Shown here: positions 40,362 to 49,346 of the stretch, piece by piece
Numbering within the stretch: position 1 is the first letter of the stretch
Layout of the letters: each line of letters opens with the position of its first letter
DNA from: Candidatus Bathyarchaeia archaeon
GTDB lineage: Archaea > Thermoproteota > Bathyarchaeia > Bathyarchaeales > Bathycorpusculaceae
DNA: 64,000 nt
NCBI GenBank assembly: GCA_038873195.1
Contig: JAVZEV010000001.1
Location: forward strand, 896,490 to 960,489
Direction: 5' to 3'
Notes under the pieces: generated by a model
Seen by the model: only the letters and a program-made list of their open reading frames with translations
Database searches by the model: none
What the model was told of the DNA's origin: nothing
Position numbers and translations under genes: made by a program

Positions 40362-40436
40362 GCTCCGGTAGTATAGTCCGGTCAAGTATAGCGGCCTCTC
40401 GAGCCGCGGACCCGGGTTCAAATCCCGGCCGGAGCA
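40362..40436 (+). tRNA. tRNA-Glu (CTC)
   Basis: A 75-nt cloverleaf with acceptor GCTCCGG/CCGGAGC, D stem GTAT/GTAT, anticodon stem GCGGC/GCCGC around loop CTCTCGA (anticodon CTC), and T stem CCGGG/CCCGG with loop TTCAAAT. Discriminator A; CCA is not encoded. No intron. Its first 24 bases are duplicated at 7026. A TATA-like CATATATC lies about 38 bp upstream within the end of the integrase gene. Confidence 0.95.
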
Positions 40437-40458
40437 CTAAACTCTATCTTGAGGTTTT

Positions 40459-41460
40459 TTATAGGTCGTATACTAGTCCTGGGATTTTTGGGAACATTTG
40501 CGTTTCTCCCACGTGTCTAGCGCTTGCTATCCAGCTGACTAGTCTTTCTATTCCTATTCCGGCGCCTGCGGAAGGTTTTAGTTTTCCTTGTTTAGCCAGA
40601 TTCAGTAGTAATGCGAAATTTTCTTGTTTGACGTTGTCTCTTTCCATTTTTCTTATTAATTTGTGGTATTCCCATTCTCTTTTTGAGCCAGAAAGCACTT
40701 CTCCATACCTTGGCAACAGCAAATCATAGTTGTCCCACTTGCCGTTCTCAAAGTCTTCGAAATCGTAGAATTCGCGGGGAACGTTAGTTATCCATACAGG
40801 GTTGGCGATTTCAAGCGTGAGTTGTGTTTCCCAGTTTCTTCCATACTTGTTTTCAAGTTCCTCTCTATCATAAACCTTGAATGGTGTTTCGGGAATCTTT
40901 AAACTGTGGTTTCTGTTGAGAAAAGACAATTCAAAACTCAAATTACTTTTCACATTTCTTACCAGCCCAGAAATCATTCTTTCAACAAGGCTTCTCACTT
41001 CGCGTGAACTTGCATTTCTGATTTCAAAATCTAACTGTGTAAACTCGTAGGCATGCAATCCACTGTTTGCTCTTTCTATTTTCTCGATTCTCACGTTGGG
41101 CGAAAGCACAAATAGTTTTGGCTGGACAAGAGAGCATGCAACAATTTTGTGAACTATCATGCTTTGTGTTGCTCTAACAGTTTTTCCGTAAATCTCTACT
41201 TCTACACGCTTCTCGATAGATGCTCCTGGATCTGGCCATAGAGGGTCAGTGGATTTGGAAAATATCACTGGTAGCAGCCACTCGAATCCACTTTTTAGAA
41301 ATTCGCTGGTGAGATATTCCAGGGTGAAAGTTGTTATTTTGCTGACGTTTTGTTTTCTTTGAATCTCGCTTTGAGAGAGCAACTCTAGAGGCTTTGGTAT
41401 CTCAACTAGTTTATTCTGAGCTATGGTTATACTTCTTGCGAATGAGGGAGTCCTCTTCAT
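40459..41460 (-). CDS. Archaeal asparagine synthetase (AspRS catalytic-domain paralogue)
   Basis: 333 residues, ATG start. It resembles class II aspartyl-tRNA-synthetase catalytic domains without an anticodon-binding domain, the archaeal asparagine synthetase-related family. Class II motif 2 (AYEFTQLDFEI) and motif 3 (GAGIGIERLVSWI) are intact. It would make asparagine from aspartate, ammonia and ATP. An AsnC-type regulator is divergent. Confidence 0.8.
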   Translation of the reverse strand: MKRTPSFARSITIAQNKLVEIPKPLELLSQSEIQRKQNVSKITTFTLEYLTSEFLKSGFEWLLPVIFSKSTDPLWPDPGASIEKRVEVEIYGKTVRATQSMIVHKIVACSLVQPKLFVLSPNVRIEKIERANSGLHAYEFTQLDFEIRNASSREVRSLVERMISGLVRNVKSNLSFELSFLNRNHSLKIPETPFKVYDREELENKYGRNWETQLTLEIANPVWITNVPREFYDFEDFENGKWDNYDLLLPRYGEVLSGSKREWEYHKLIRKMERDNVKQENFALLLNLAKQGKLKPSAGAGIGIERLVSWIASARHVGETQMFPKIPGLVYDL

Positions 41461-41531
41461 ATAATAGCCTCTATACGTCGTTGCTGCAAAATTTGATGCA
41501 CATTGTTGATTATAAATTTTTTATAAGAAAA

Positions 41532-41580
41532 ATTACACATTTTCCAAAAAAACAAGATTTTTATAGAAAAAAAGTGTAAT
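41532..41580. promoter_or_regulatory. Divergent operator with ATTACAC/GTGTAAT arms
   Basis: Inverted arms ATTACAC (41532-41538) and GTGTAAT (41574-41580) lie 35 bp apart in the 129-bp region between the asparagine synthetase and AsnC-like genes, around the TATA-like GATTTTTATAG. The right arm lies just before the regulator ATG. Binding by the AsnC-like protein is inferred. Confidence 0.5.
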
Positions 41581-41589
41581 AATTCCAAC

Positions 41590-42126
41590 ATGGAACCCAA
41601 ACTTGATGAAAAAGATTTAGCAATTCTCGCTTTATTACAGAAAAATTGCAGATTGACCGCGAGAGACATCGCTAGAAAGGTTAATTCACCGATAACGACG
41701 GTTTTCGCAAAAATAAAGCGTATGCAAAAGTTAGGCGTAATAAAAGCGTACAAGGCAATTCTAGATTCAAAGAAGCTTGGTAATGCCACAACAGCTTTTA
41801 TTCTTGTCTCAGTTTCCTACAGAACCAAAAATGATGGAGAACTAATCTCGCAGAGGGAGATTGCGAACGAAATAGTGAAGTTCCCCGAAGTTCAAGAGAC
41901 TCACATAATCACTGGTGACTGGGATTTACTGATAAAACTTAAGGCTGAAGATGTTGATGCCGTTGGAAAATTTATCATTGATAGACTGAGGTTTATCAAG
42001 GGTATAGAGAAGACGCTTACATGCATGGTTTTTGAGACTTGTAAGGAGACAACAGAAATACAAATTAGTGCTAAGAAGAAATCGGACAAATCTTACGAAG
42101 AGATAATAAAGAAGCTAAAACGCTAG
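41590..42126 (+). CDS. Lrp/AsnC-family regulator
   Basis: 178 residues, ATG start. The winged HTH (LDEKDLAILALLQKNCRLTA, then ITTVFAKIKRMQKLGVIKAY) is followed by the Lrp effector domain (IITGDWDLLIKLKAEDVDAV) of the RAM type. It is divergent from the asparagine synthetase gene and so is probably its regulator, in the manner of AsnC. The last 30 residues are Lys-rich. Confidence 0.85.
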   Translation: MEPKLDEKDLAILALLQKNCRLTARDIARKVNSPITTVFAKIKRMQKLGVIKAYKAILDSKKLGNATTAFILVSVSYRTKNDGELISQREIANEIVKFPEVQETHIITGDWDLLIKLKAEDVDAVGKFIIDRLRFIKGIEKTLTCMVFETCKETTEIQISAKKKSDKSYEEIIKKLKR

Positions 42127-42143
42127 AAAATGCACGTTCTTGG

Positions 42144-42296
42144 TTAGTATCTGACGCAAACTCTTCCGCCAAGCTCTTCAACAGTTAACCTTAATTTTTC
42201 TATCGCCTTTCGCATTCTATTGTTCACTTCTTTTTGCCAGCCTCGTGAACCGTTCGGAACTTCCACTTCAATTACATATGCGTATTTCTTACTCAT
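42144..42296 (-). CDS. Small conserved-looking protein of unknown function
   Basis: 50 residues from the ATG at 42296, which has GGAGGCG six bases upstream; a longer frame upstream lacks support. Composition: KKYAYVIEVEVPNGSRGWQK then an amphipathic helix and VCVRY. It may be an oligomeric or nucleic-acid-binding small protein. It is convergent with the AsnC-like gene. Confidence 0.4.
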   Translation of the reverse strand: MSKKYAYVIEVEVPNGSRGWQKEVNNRMRKAIEKLRLTVEELGGRVCVRY

Positions 42297-42506
42297 AAGT
42301 TCCGCCTCCATCTGCCGCGTTATTAAAAAATGCCACTGCAGAGTATATAATGGATGTGAAGTTGAAGTATGAATTCTACGTATTTGTAAGTCAGATTCAG
42401 AATCCATCTTCACAAAAGTAAATATGCAAATGCATGGAAAACTTAAGCGTTTATTTTAAGAAAAACTTAATTCCGCAGTTGTCATGTCGATATTGCTGGG
42501 AAAAGC

Positions 42507-43544
42507 TTGGGCAGATTAGCCGAGTTAAAGTTTGCAATGGGAACATCCATATTTCTAGTGGCATTAATATTTGCCGTGTTCTTATCCGCCATAATGCTCA
42601 TTCTCAACTTTCCATTAATCTACGCAGTGATAGGCACAGTGCTGTTTATTTTGCTTGAATATCTCATCGGACCAGCCATCGTTGCAAGCTCAACCCGCCT
42701 ACGCTACTTAGAAGCAGGAGAAAATCCATGGCTCGAATCAACAGTGAAAGAGCTTGCAGAAAAAAGCGGAATTCCAATGCCAAAGCTGGCTGTAGTGCCA
42801 GAAGACACGCCTAACGCTTTCGTGTTTGGCAGAACCGCAAAAGGTGCCACTCTCGCGGTTCACGAAGGACTCCTAACAAAACTTACCCAAGAAGAAATCA
42901 AAGGCGTTATCGGGCACGAGTTGGGTCACATAAAACATAAGGATTACATTGTAATGACCGTTCTTTCGGCAATACCGCTTCTCGCTTATCTCATCGCGAG
43001 AGGAACATGGGAAGTAGTGAGGTTCAGCGGCTCATCGTCAAAGAAGAAAGAAGAAGGCAGCATAAAAGCAGCTTTCATCGCAGCGGCAATAGTATCATAC
43101 ATCGTCTACATAATCTCGCTTTTATGCGTGATGCGCCTCAGCAGACTTCGCGAACATTACGCTGACGCCTATTCTGCCTATCTAACAGGTTCACCTAGAA
43201 GCCTACAAAGCGCGCTGGCAAAAATCACATATGGCTTGTCGCTTTCTTCAAAACCTCCGTCTGGAGCCAGAGCTTTCTATATAGGCGACCCCGCAATGGC
43301 TAGAGAGGAAGTTGATATTGTGATGGAGAAAAAGCAGGAGTATGACCTAGACAAGGATGGAGTGCTTGACGAGAGAGAACTGGAGTTAGCAATGGAAAAA
43401 GAAGCCAAATCAGCATGGGCAAGAATAAACACGTGGTTTGCTACCCACCCGCCAACATTTAAACGAATATTGCTTTTGCGTGAAATAGAAGGGGAAATGC
43501 AAAGCGGAAAATACACAAGCGACCGCATATATGCCAAAATATAG
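42507..43544 (+). CDS. htpX: HtpX-like M48 membrane metalloprotease with EF-hand-like loop
   Basis: 345 residues; TTG start at 42507, though GTG at 42486 in frame is possible. Two N-terminal membrane segments, the zinc motif HELGHIKHKD, two more membrane segments after it and the second Glu in LREHYADAY. It degrades misfolded membrane proteins. An insertion before the C-terminus carries DLDKDGVLDERE, a perfect EF-hand calcium-binding loop pattern, not usual for HtpX. Confidence 0.85.
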   Translation: MGRLAELKFAMGTSIFLVALIFAVFLSAIMLILNFPLIYAVIGTVLFILLEYLIGPAIVASSTRLRYLEAGENPWLESTVKELAEKSGIPMPKLAVVPEDTPNAFVFGRTAKGATLAVHEGLLTKLTQEEIKGVIGHELGHIKHKDYIVMTVLSAIPLLAYLIARGTWEVVRFSGSSSKKKEEGSIKAAFIAAAIVSYIVYIISLLCVMRLSRLREHYADAYSAYLTGSPRSLQSALAKITYGLSLSSKPPSGARAFYIGDPAMAREEVDIVMEKKQEYDLDKDGVLDERELELAMEKEAKSAWARINTWFATHPPTFKRILLLREIEGEMQSGKYTSDRIYAKI

Positions 43545-43549
43545 CAGGG

Positions 43550-44266
43550 TTAAGGTTGAGCCGTTGCTGTTTGACTGGACAAAACGCGTCTCGGAGTTTT
43601 CTTTGGGTTAATCAAATCCTCAACTATTTTGAACTGTCTTTCGTATATGTGGCAATTTTTGCTGTGAAAGATTAGTTTGCCTGTTTGAAGGTTTAAATTT
43701 CCTCGTTCATTGATTTCTGACACAAGCGCTTCTGCAAACAACTGAATCCCCGCGATGTTAGCTGGCAAACCGGCATAGGCGTCCCATGACCTAAAATAGC
43801 AAGTCAAGTGCAATTGCTCATCAAGTATTTCTGTGTCTATTAAACTCAAACATGGAGGCTCATGTTTCTCGTTTCCAATTTTCTTTTTAATGTCCTCTGG
43901 CATTCTTATAACAAGAGTTACTTGCCTATCGTTTCTTTCCTCCAGATATCTTTTAATTGCTTCTTCGACTTGGTCAACTGGTTTTCTGAGCCTAGAGCCG
44001 TACGTGTAAGTTTCGTCTTCAATAAGTCCCGACCACAGGTATTTTAGTGCGTACCATTGAACGTATTTCATGTCGCATGGAGCCTTATCATCCACTAAGG
44101 GTCGGTTTTCTGGGTGGAGAATTTCTATGCTTACGTTAAGCTTCTTTGTAAGAGAACATTCAGACCCGTACTTAACCTCGAACGTGTCGCCGTTCTTCCA
44201 TATCTCATTCAACGTTTTATACCAAGCGTCGGGACAGTCGAACGCTTGAATTTTAACGTGTTTCAT
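43550..44266 (-). CDS. thyA: Thymidylate synthase, archaeal ThyA type
   Basis: 238 residues, ATG start. Catalytic Cys139 in HEPPCLSLID, folate/dUMP-binding YGSRLR, and DAYAGLPANIAGIQLFAE with HIYERQF near the end match archaeal ThyA. It methylates dUMP with a tetrahydrofolate or tetrahydromethanopterin C1 donor. It is shorter than bacterial ThyA (~264) in the N-terminal third. Confidence 0.8.
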   Translation of the reverse strand: MKHVKIQAFDCPDAWYKTLNEIWKNGDTFEVKYGSECSLTKKLNVSIEILHPENRPLVDDKAPCDMKYVQWYALKYLWSGLIEDETYTYGSRLRKPVDQVEEAIKRYLEERNDRQVTLVIRMPEDIKKKIGNEKHEPPCLSLIDTEILDEQLHLTCYFRSWDAYAGLPANIAGIQLFAEALVSEINERGNLNLQTGKLIFHSKNCHIYERQFKIVEDLINPKKTPRRVLSSQTATAQP

Positions 44267-44437
44267 TAATTTTGAAACCCCCTCTGAACAGTGCCCTCTG
44301 CATGCACGCGTTAATCGGTCAGTATAGTTTAAAACGTTATTTATTTCCTTTTAACAGTTCTAAATCTTTTTTGACAAAGTGTATTCCGAAGCTTTTAACA
44401 ATTTAGCGCGGTATTTTGAAATGCTGATGCGGTTTAA

Positions 44438-45280
44438 ATGGTCAAGTATAAAGTGCGAGTTGTAACAACAAAATATTGGCGTCCGGGAGAGGATTACTTA
44501 AGAGAAATAATCCATAATGTCAAGGGAAAGATTGCTGATGGAGATTTTGTTGTTGTTTCGGAAAAGGCAATCTCAACAGCATCAAATAATATTATTGACG
44601 AAGGCACTGCTGAGCCAAGCTCCAATGCCAAGTTGATTGCCAAGTTCTGGATGCGCATAGTTTGGGGCTATTTTCTGGGTCGGCTGTGTCGCCTTCGTAG
44701 GAGACTAATCCAGCATCTCAGAAACTATCCTTTAGACAGCGGAAGCCGTCACAAACAAGTTGCACTACAATATGCAGGGCTTTTGCAAGCTTTAATGTTT
44801 GGTTCGGAAGGCGGCATCGACGGAAGCAACTTACCATACTCGTATGTTAGCCTGCCATTAAACAACGCACAAGAGATAGCACAAAAAATACACTCGCAAA
44901 TTTGGCTGAACTTGCATAAGAAAGTATCAGTGATAATTGTGGATACTGACAAGACCTACTCGATTATGAATTTTCACTTTACTCCACGCCCAAAACCAAT
45001 CAAAAGCATCCATTCATTCGGCGGTTTCCTCGCATATGTTGTTGGACGATTTTTAAAGCTCAAGCGAAGAGCCACACCAATAGCTGTGGCTGGATGCAGA
45101 TTGCCTACGGAAAACGCTTTAGAAATAGCTGAAATTGCGAATCGCGCTAGAGGTTTTGGCGCTGGAAGAACTGTTTGGGACATGGCGGAAAAATTCAAAG
45201 CTGGACTAACTGACGTTAGCTGGGAGATGCTTGAGACAGTAAAGCATAAACCCATAGTCATTGTTAGAAGCAAAAGGTGA
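44438..45280 (+). CDS. CofE-like F420-0:gamma-glutamyl ligase
   Basis: 280 residues, ATG start. GDFVVVSEKAISTASNNIID, then KVSVIIVDTDKTYS, and TPIAVAGCRLPTENALEIAE are CofE-family motifs. The family adds glutamates to F420-0 with GTP. The sequence has an insertion near residues 65-100 and differs at several core positions, so the precise substrate is uncertain. Directly upstream of an ADP-forming acyl-CoA synthetase subunit (likely one operon). Confidence 0.7.
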   Translation: MVKYKVRVVTTKYWRPGEDYLREIIHNVKGKIADGDFVVVSEKAISTASNNIIDEGTAEPSSNAKLIAKFWMRIVWGYFLGRLCRLRRRLIQHLRNYPLDSGSRHKQVALQYAGLLQALMFGSEGGIDGSNLPYSYVSLPLNNAQEIAQKIHSQIWLNLHKKVSVIIVDTDKTYSIMNFHFTPRPKPIKSIHSFGGFLAYVVGRFLKLKRRATPIAVAGCRLPTENALEIAEIANRARGFGAGRTVWDMAEKFKAGLTDVSWEMLETVKHKPIVIVRSKR

Positions 45281-45288
45281 AAAACTTC

Positions 45289-46785
45289 ATGGAATCAACA
45301 ATTAAGCAATTAGACGCCTTCTTTAAACCAAAATCCGTCGCAGTTGTCGGAGCAACAAAAAGGATAAACAAGGCTGGGCACGTGATTTTCAAAAATTTTG
45401 TTGAAAACAAGAGAAGAGGAGTTTTCGAAGGAGAAGTTTTTCCAGTTAACCCCAACGAGGACTCCATTTTAGGATTCACATGCTACCCCACATTGACGAA
45501 AATTCCCGGCAAACTTGATTTGGTCGTGATTGTTGTTCCCGCAAACATTGTTCCAAAAATAATGGAAGACGCAGCATCCAAAAAAGTGAAAGTTGCAGTC
45601 ATCATCAGTTCAGGATTCAGCGAAATCGGAAACTACGAACTTGAAAACAAAATTGTAGCAACTGCCAAAAAAGCAGGAATACGCGTTCTAGGACCAAACT
45701 GCCTCGGAGTTTACGACACAAGAACAGGCGTGGACATGCTGTTTCTGCCAGAAACAAAAATTCTCACAACCGGAGACGAGGTTGTAGCAACTCCAAGACC
45801 GTTAAAAGGAGACATCGCAATCGTCACACAAAGCGGCGCCTTCGGCGTTTCAGCACTTGACTATTTAACCGGACGCCAAATCGGAGTCAGCAAGTTTGTA
45901 AGTTTCGGCAACAAATGCGACGTAGACGAAGCTGAAATGCTACATTACCTTTTGTATGATGACGAAACCAAAGTTGTTCTGCTGTATGTTGAAGATATAA
46001 AATCTGGAAGAGAATTCATCAAAATAGCTAAAAATGTAACAAAGAAAAAGCCAATAGTGGCGCTTAAAGCTGGAAGAACAGAAGCTGGCGCAAGAGCCGC
46101 CGCCTCGCACACTGGCGCCATGGCTGGTTCAGACAAAATATATGATGCTGTTTTTGCACAGACTGGAGTCTTAAGAGCAAAGGACATGGAAGAGTTTTTT
46201 GACGCGGGAAAAGCATTGGCTATGCAGCCGCCAGCAAATGGAGAAAACGTGGGGATAATCACCGACGCAGGCGGTCCAGGCATAATGGCTGTCGACGAAT
46301 GCGAATTGAGAGGATTAACGGTTAAACGTTTTTCTGAAAGCACAATTCGAAAGTTTGAACGCTTAAAGGAAGAAGGGAAACTTCCAAAGTTTGCAACCAA
46401 CTCAAACCCGGTGGACGTGACAGGATCTGCAACTTCGGAGATGTTTGAATATGCAACGGAAATTCTCTTTCAAGACCCAGAAATCCATGGCATAATACTG
46501 CTAGGTTTACATCACACTCCCGCCTTGCAGGAAGACTACATTGACAGAGTAGCAAAAGTCGCAAACAAATACGAAAAACCCATAGTCGCATGTGACATCG
46601 GAGAGACAGAAATGGCTTTACACACGCGCTTCAGATTTGACAAACTAGGCATTCCCGCTTATCCTTCGCCGGAAGACGCTGCAAGAGCTATGAACGCCTT
46701 GGTAAAATATGGACTCTACTTAAAGAAAAGTGGATGCTTACGGGAATATGTGAAAAGTTTTCTGAAAAACAAACAGAAACAGTAG
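45289..46785 (+). CDS. ADP-forming acyl-CoA synthetase, alpha subunit
   Basis: 498 residues from the ATG at 45289, after AAAGGTGA; a GTG at 45277 is also in frame. CoA-binding Rossmann domain (VAVVGATKRINKAGHVIFKN), succinyl-CoA-synthetase-like ligase domains, and the phospho-His in AASHTGAMAGSD. It makes acetate or a branched acid plus ATP from acyl-CoA, ADP and phosphate in anaerobic archaea. The beta (ATP-grasp) subunit is not in the window. Confidence 0.85.
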   Translation: MESTIKQLDAFFKPKSVAVVGATKRINKAGHVIFKNFVENKRRGVFEGEVFPVNPNEDSILGFTCYPTLTKIPGKLDLVVIVVPANIVPKIMEDAASKKVKVAVIISSGFSEIGNYELENKIVATAKKAGIRVLGPNCLGVYDTRTGVDMLFLPETKILTTGDEVVATPRPLKGDIAIVTQSGAFGVSALDYLTGRQIGVSKFVSFGNKCDVDEAEMLHYLLYDDETKVVLLYVEDIKSGREFIKIAKNVTKKKPIVALKAGRTEAGARAAASHTGAMAGSDKIYDAVFAQTGVLRAKDMEEFFDAGKALAMQPPANGENVGIITDAGGPGIMAVDECELRGLTVKRFSESTIRKFERLKEEGKLPKFATNSNPVDVTGSATSEMFEYATEILFQDPEIHGIILLGLHHTPALQEDYIDRVAKVANKYEKPIVACDIGETEMALHTRFRFDKLGIPAYPSPEDAARAMNALVKYGLYLKKSGCLREYVKSFLKNKQKQ

Positions 46786-46788
46786 CTT

Positions 46789-47196
46789 TCAAAGCATTAG
46801 ATTAACTTCGACCAAGTCGCCATCTTTAAGCTGAAATTTTTCTTTCAAATTTATCGGCGCAATAACTTCAACAACATCATCTGGATAATTTGCGATTTCG
46901 GGAATAACAATCGCACATTTCGTTTCACCCATAAAAAAGGCGGGTAAGCATCTTCCACGGCAGAAACCCTTTTCAGGCAGAATCTCTATCGATGCCTTTT
47001 TTAGCTGTTTCTTAAAACCAACGTAGCCGTCGAGTAATTTTATGTTTAATGTGCCAACGTAGGGTGTGAAGCCAAGTTTCTCCTCTATTTGCTCTTTCAC
47101 CCACGGCAAACTAGTGAATCGTGAACCTTCGCCGCTTCCAGAGAAAACCTTCCCTTTAACATTCAGTGTTTTCAGTTTTTTTATCGCATGATTCAT
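46789..47196 (-). CDS. ribK: Archaeal CTP-dependent riboflavin kinase
   Basis: 135 residues from the ATG at 47196, which overlaps the previous stop as ATGA. VKGKVFSGSGEGSRF is the Gly-rich nucleotide-binding motif. TPYVGTLNIKLL and IAPINLKEKFQLKDGD match the RibK family (RIFT barrel). It makes FMN from riboflavin using CTP. Confidence 0.85.
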   Translation of the reverse strand: MNHAIKKLKTLNVKGKVFSGSGEGSRFTSLPWVKEQIEEKLGFTPYVGTLNIKLLDGYVGFKKQLKKASIEILPEKGFCRGRCLPAFFMGETKCAIVIPEIANYPDDVVEVIAPINLKEKFQLKDGDLVEVNLML

Positions 47197-47561
47197 TTTT
47201 GTTCTTTCAACCAACTCGCAACTTTTCGGAACATGGGGTTAGAAGACATGTCTATGATGGGAACTATTATCTTTTCTTTCGTTTCAATCGTGGATTGATA
47301 TTTTGGCATCAGTGAATATCCAACAAAGGTCCAATAAACGCGTTTTTCTTCAATTAACGCCTTTGCGGCGATTTCTGTTGAAGCGGGAAGCGGAAAATAA
47401 AGAAATACGACACCGTCTGCCCAGTAAAGTCCAGCAGGTTTGCCTCCGGCGATGACGGAAATGAATCTTGCTATGTCGTCTGGGTTTGAGAAGTAGTTGC
47501 GTTCCATTATGACTATTTCTTTAAAGGGTTCAAATTTCACATCTACGTTGCCTTCGCTCAT
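47193..47561 (-). CDS. Conserved-looking archaeal protein of unknown function
   Basis: 122 residues, ATG start, overlapping the riboflavin kinase gene by 4 nt. No motif recognised; a mix of short strands and helices without Cys. FISVIAGGKPAGLYWADGVV then VVFLYFPLPAST suggests a compact alpha/beta domain. Co-transcription with ribK suggests a flavin-linked or housekeeping role. Confidence 0.5.
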   Translation of the reverse strand: MSEGNVDVKFEPFKEIVIMERNYFSNPDDIARFISVIAGGKPAGLYWADGVVFLYFPLPASTEIAAKALIEEKRVYWTFVGYSLMPKYQSTIETKEKIIVPIIDMSSNPMFRKVASWLKEQK

Positions 47562-47691
47562 TCCTTTTCACCAAATTCTCAACTATTCATTAATGCTGGG
47601 ATGTTCCCTTTTAATCTTGTCATGTTTCTAGAAAAAGTTATAGAGTAGGCAGTTCCTAAAGCTTGACCAAAAGCAACGAAGAGGAATATGT

Positions 47692-48771
47692 TTGCCAGAA
47701 ATTCGAGTAGCGCTCGTAGGCGTCGGCAACAGTGCATCTGCACTCATCCAAGGAGCTCAATACTACAAAAATGCAAAAGAAGACGAAACAGTGCCGGGAC
47801 TCATGCACGTGAACTTCGGCGGATACCACATTAGAGATGTAAAGTTTGTTGCCGCTTTCGAAGTGAACAAAAACAAAATTGGAAAGGACTTAGCTGAAGC
47901 CATATTTACCGAACCGAACTGTGTTGCCAAATTTGCAGACGTGCCCCATTTAGGCGTTAAGGTTTCGCCCGCCCCAATACTAGACGGCGTAGCCGAACAC
48001 ATGAAAGAAACATTCAACATTCACGACGACAGCAAACTCAAACAGACAGACGTGGTAAACGTCCTCAAAGAAGCCAAAGCAGAAATCCTTGTCAACTACT
48101 TACCCGTTGGAAGTCGAAACGCCACGCGCTTTTATGCTCAAGCAGCTTTGGATGCTGGATGCGCCTTTGTAAACTGCATACCAGAGTTTATAACTTCAGA
48201 CCCGGTTTGGAGCAAAAAATTTGAAGAGAAAGGATTACCTGTGGCTGGAGACGACGTGAAAAGCCAGTTGGGTGCAACCATTCTCCACCGTAACTTGGTT
48301 AGGTTATGCGTGGATAGGGGAGTGATTGTCGACGAGACTTATCAGCTTAATCTCGGCGGCGACACGGATTTCCAGAACATGACCGTGGAAGAGCGTTTAC
48401 ACACTAAGCGTATAAGCAAAACCGAAGCAGTAACAAGCCTTGTCCCCTACGAGTTGCCAACAAGAATAGGTCCTTCTGACTATGTGCCCTTTCTGGGAAA
48501 CAAGAAAATATGCTACATTTGGCTTAAAGGCAGAAAATTCGGCGACAGACCCTTAACAATAACAGTCAAGCTAGAAGTAGAAGATTCGCCAAACAGCGCT
48601 GGAGTCGTAATCGACGTTATAAGAGCAGCAAAACTTGCATTAGACCGCAAAATCGCCGGTCCACTCATAAGCATATCCTCATACGCTTTTAAGCATCCGC
48701 CGATACAAGTGCCAGACCCCATAGCCAAAGAGTGGGTGGAAGAATACATACAAGGAAAAAGAGAACGCTAG
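47692..48771 (+). CDS. Inositol-1-phosphate synthase
   Basis: 359 residues, TTG start with GAGGAA upstream; the nearby ATG is out of frame. NAD-binding VALVGVGNSASALIQG at the N-terminus, then NCIPEFITSD and LGGDTDFQNM match archaeal myo-inositol-1-phosphate synthases. It converts glucose 6-phosphate to L-myo-inositol 1-phosphate for inositol phospholipids or di-myo-inositol phosphate. Confidence 0.85.
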   Translation: MPEIRVALVGVGNSASALIQGAQYYKNAKEDETVPGLMHVNFGGYHIRDVKFVAAFEVNKNKIGKDLAEAIFTEPNCVAKFADVPHLGVKVSPAPILDGVAEHMKETFNIHDDSKLKQTDVVNVLKEAKAEILVNYLPVGSRNATRFYAQAALDAGCAFVNCIPEFITSDPVWSKKFEEKGLPVAGDDVKSQLGATILHRNLVRLCVDRGVIVDETYQLNLGGDTDFQNMTVEERLHTKRISKTEAVTSLVPYELPTRIGPSDYVPFLGNKKICYIWLKGRKFGDRPLTITVKLEVEDSPNSAGVVIDVIRAAKLALDRKIAGPLISISSYAFKHPPIQVPDPIAKEWVEEYIQGKRER

Positions 48772-48922
48772 CCCTTCTAAGCGTTTTTTCATAAAGTGTT
48801 TCGCTTAAGCTTGACGGAATTTTCTTAAACAGATAATACTTCAACGACAAAATCCACCAAGAGACAGTTAATTTTAAAGGCTAAGATGTGACAGAATAAC
48901 AACTACAAAAAAGGTGAAAAAC

Positions 48923-49333
48923 ATGGTAAAAGTAAACGGATACGAAGTGCCAGAAGGACTGTATTACACAAAAGATTTTGAATGGGCCAAAATTGAAGGA
49001 GACAAAGTTCGCGTAGGTATAACAGACTACGCACAAAAACAACTAAGAGAAATAGTCTATGCAGAACTGCCAAGCCCTGGGTCAACAACCAAACAAAACG
49101 AACCCTACGGCACAGTGGAATCTGTAAAAGCCGTTTCAGATTTAGTCGCACCCATAAGCGGAGAAATCCTCGAAGTAAACGCGGAAGTCCAATCGAAACC
49201 AGAGTTGCTAAACGAGGACCCCTACGGAAAAGGCTGGTTGCTAGTGATTAAACCCTCTAACCTCAAAGCGGAATTAGCCAACATAATGGACTTCAACAAA
49301 GCTGTCGAATGGCACAAAAGCTTAGCAAAATAG
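48923..49333 (+). CDS. gcvH: Glycine cleavage H protein
   Basis: 136 residues from ATG at 48923, preceded by AAAAGGTGAAA. Lipoyl-Lys motif ESVKAVSDL, with GLYYTKDFEWAKIE at the start and GKGWLLVIKPSN near the end. It is a lipoyl carrier. No GcvT/P gene is next to it; the following gene is a flavin disulfide reductase, so an alternative lipoyl role is possible. Confidence 0.9.
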   Translation: MVKVNGYEVPEGLYYTKDFEWAKIEGDKVRVGITDYAQKQLREIVYAELPSPGSTTKQNEPYGTVESVKAVSDLVAPISGEILEVNAEVQSKPELLNEDPYGKGWLLVIKPSNLKAELANIMDFNKAVEWHKSLAK

Positions 49334-49346
49334 AAGGAAAAAGCAA

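Larger units (their letters stand above)
7026..40385. mobile_element. Putative 33-kb integrated island in tRNA-Glu
   Basis: The candidate borders are the 24-bp tRNA-Glu direct repeats at 7026-7049 and 40362-40385. Supporting features are a tyrosine integrase ending 16 bp before the right repeat, a primase-polymerase/D5 helicase gene, small DNA-binding proteins, and a 26-bp inverted repeat family found only between these borders. Cargo would include exported proteins, an orphan hydrogenase/Fe-S cluster, iron-storage proteins and an ABC transporter. The doubt is that 16-31 kb resembles ordinary chromosomal metabolism, so the 34.7-40.4-kb replication module may be a smaller element and the left repeat a relic of another event. 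Confidence 0.45.

Noticed and set aside
34520-44315. GCGTTAATCG-containing similarity between 34520 and 44300
   Set aside because: Only ~10 exact bases with unrelated flanks; could be chance in AT-rich DNA.
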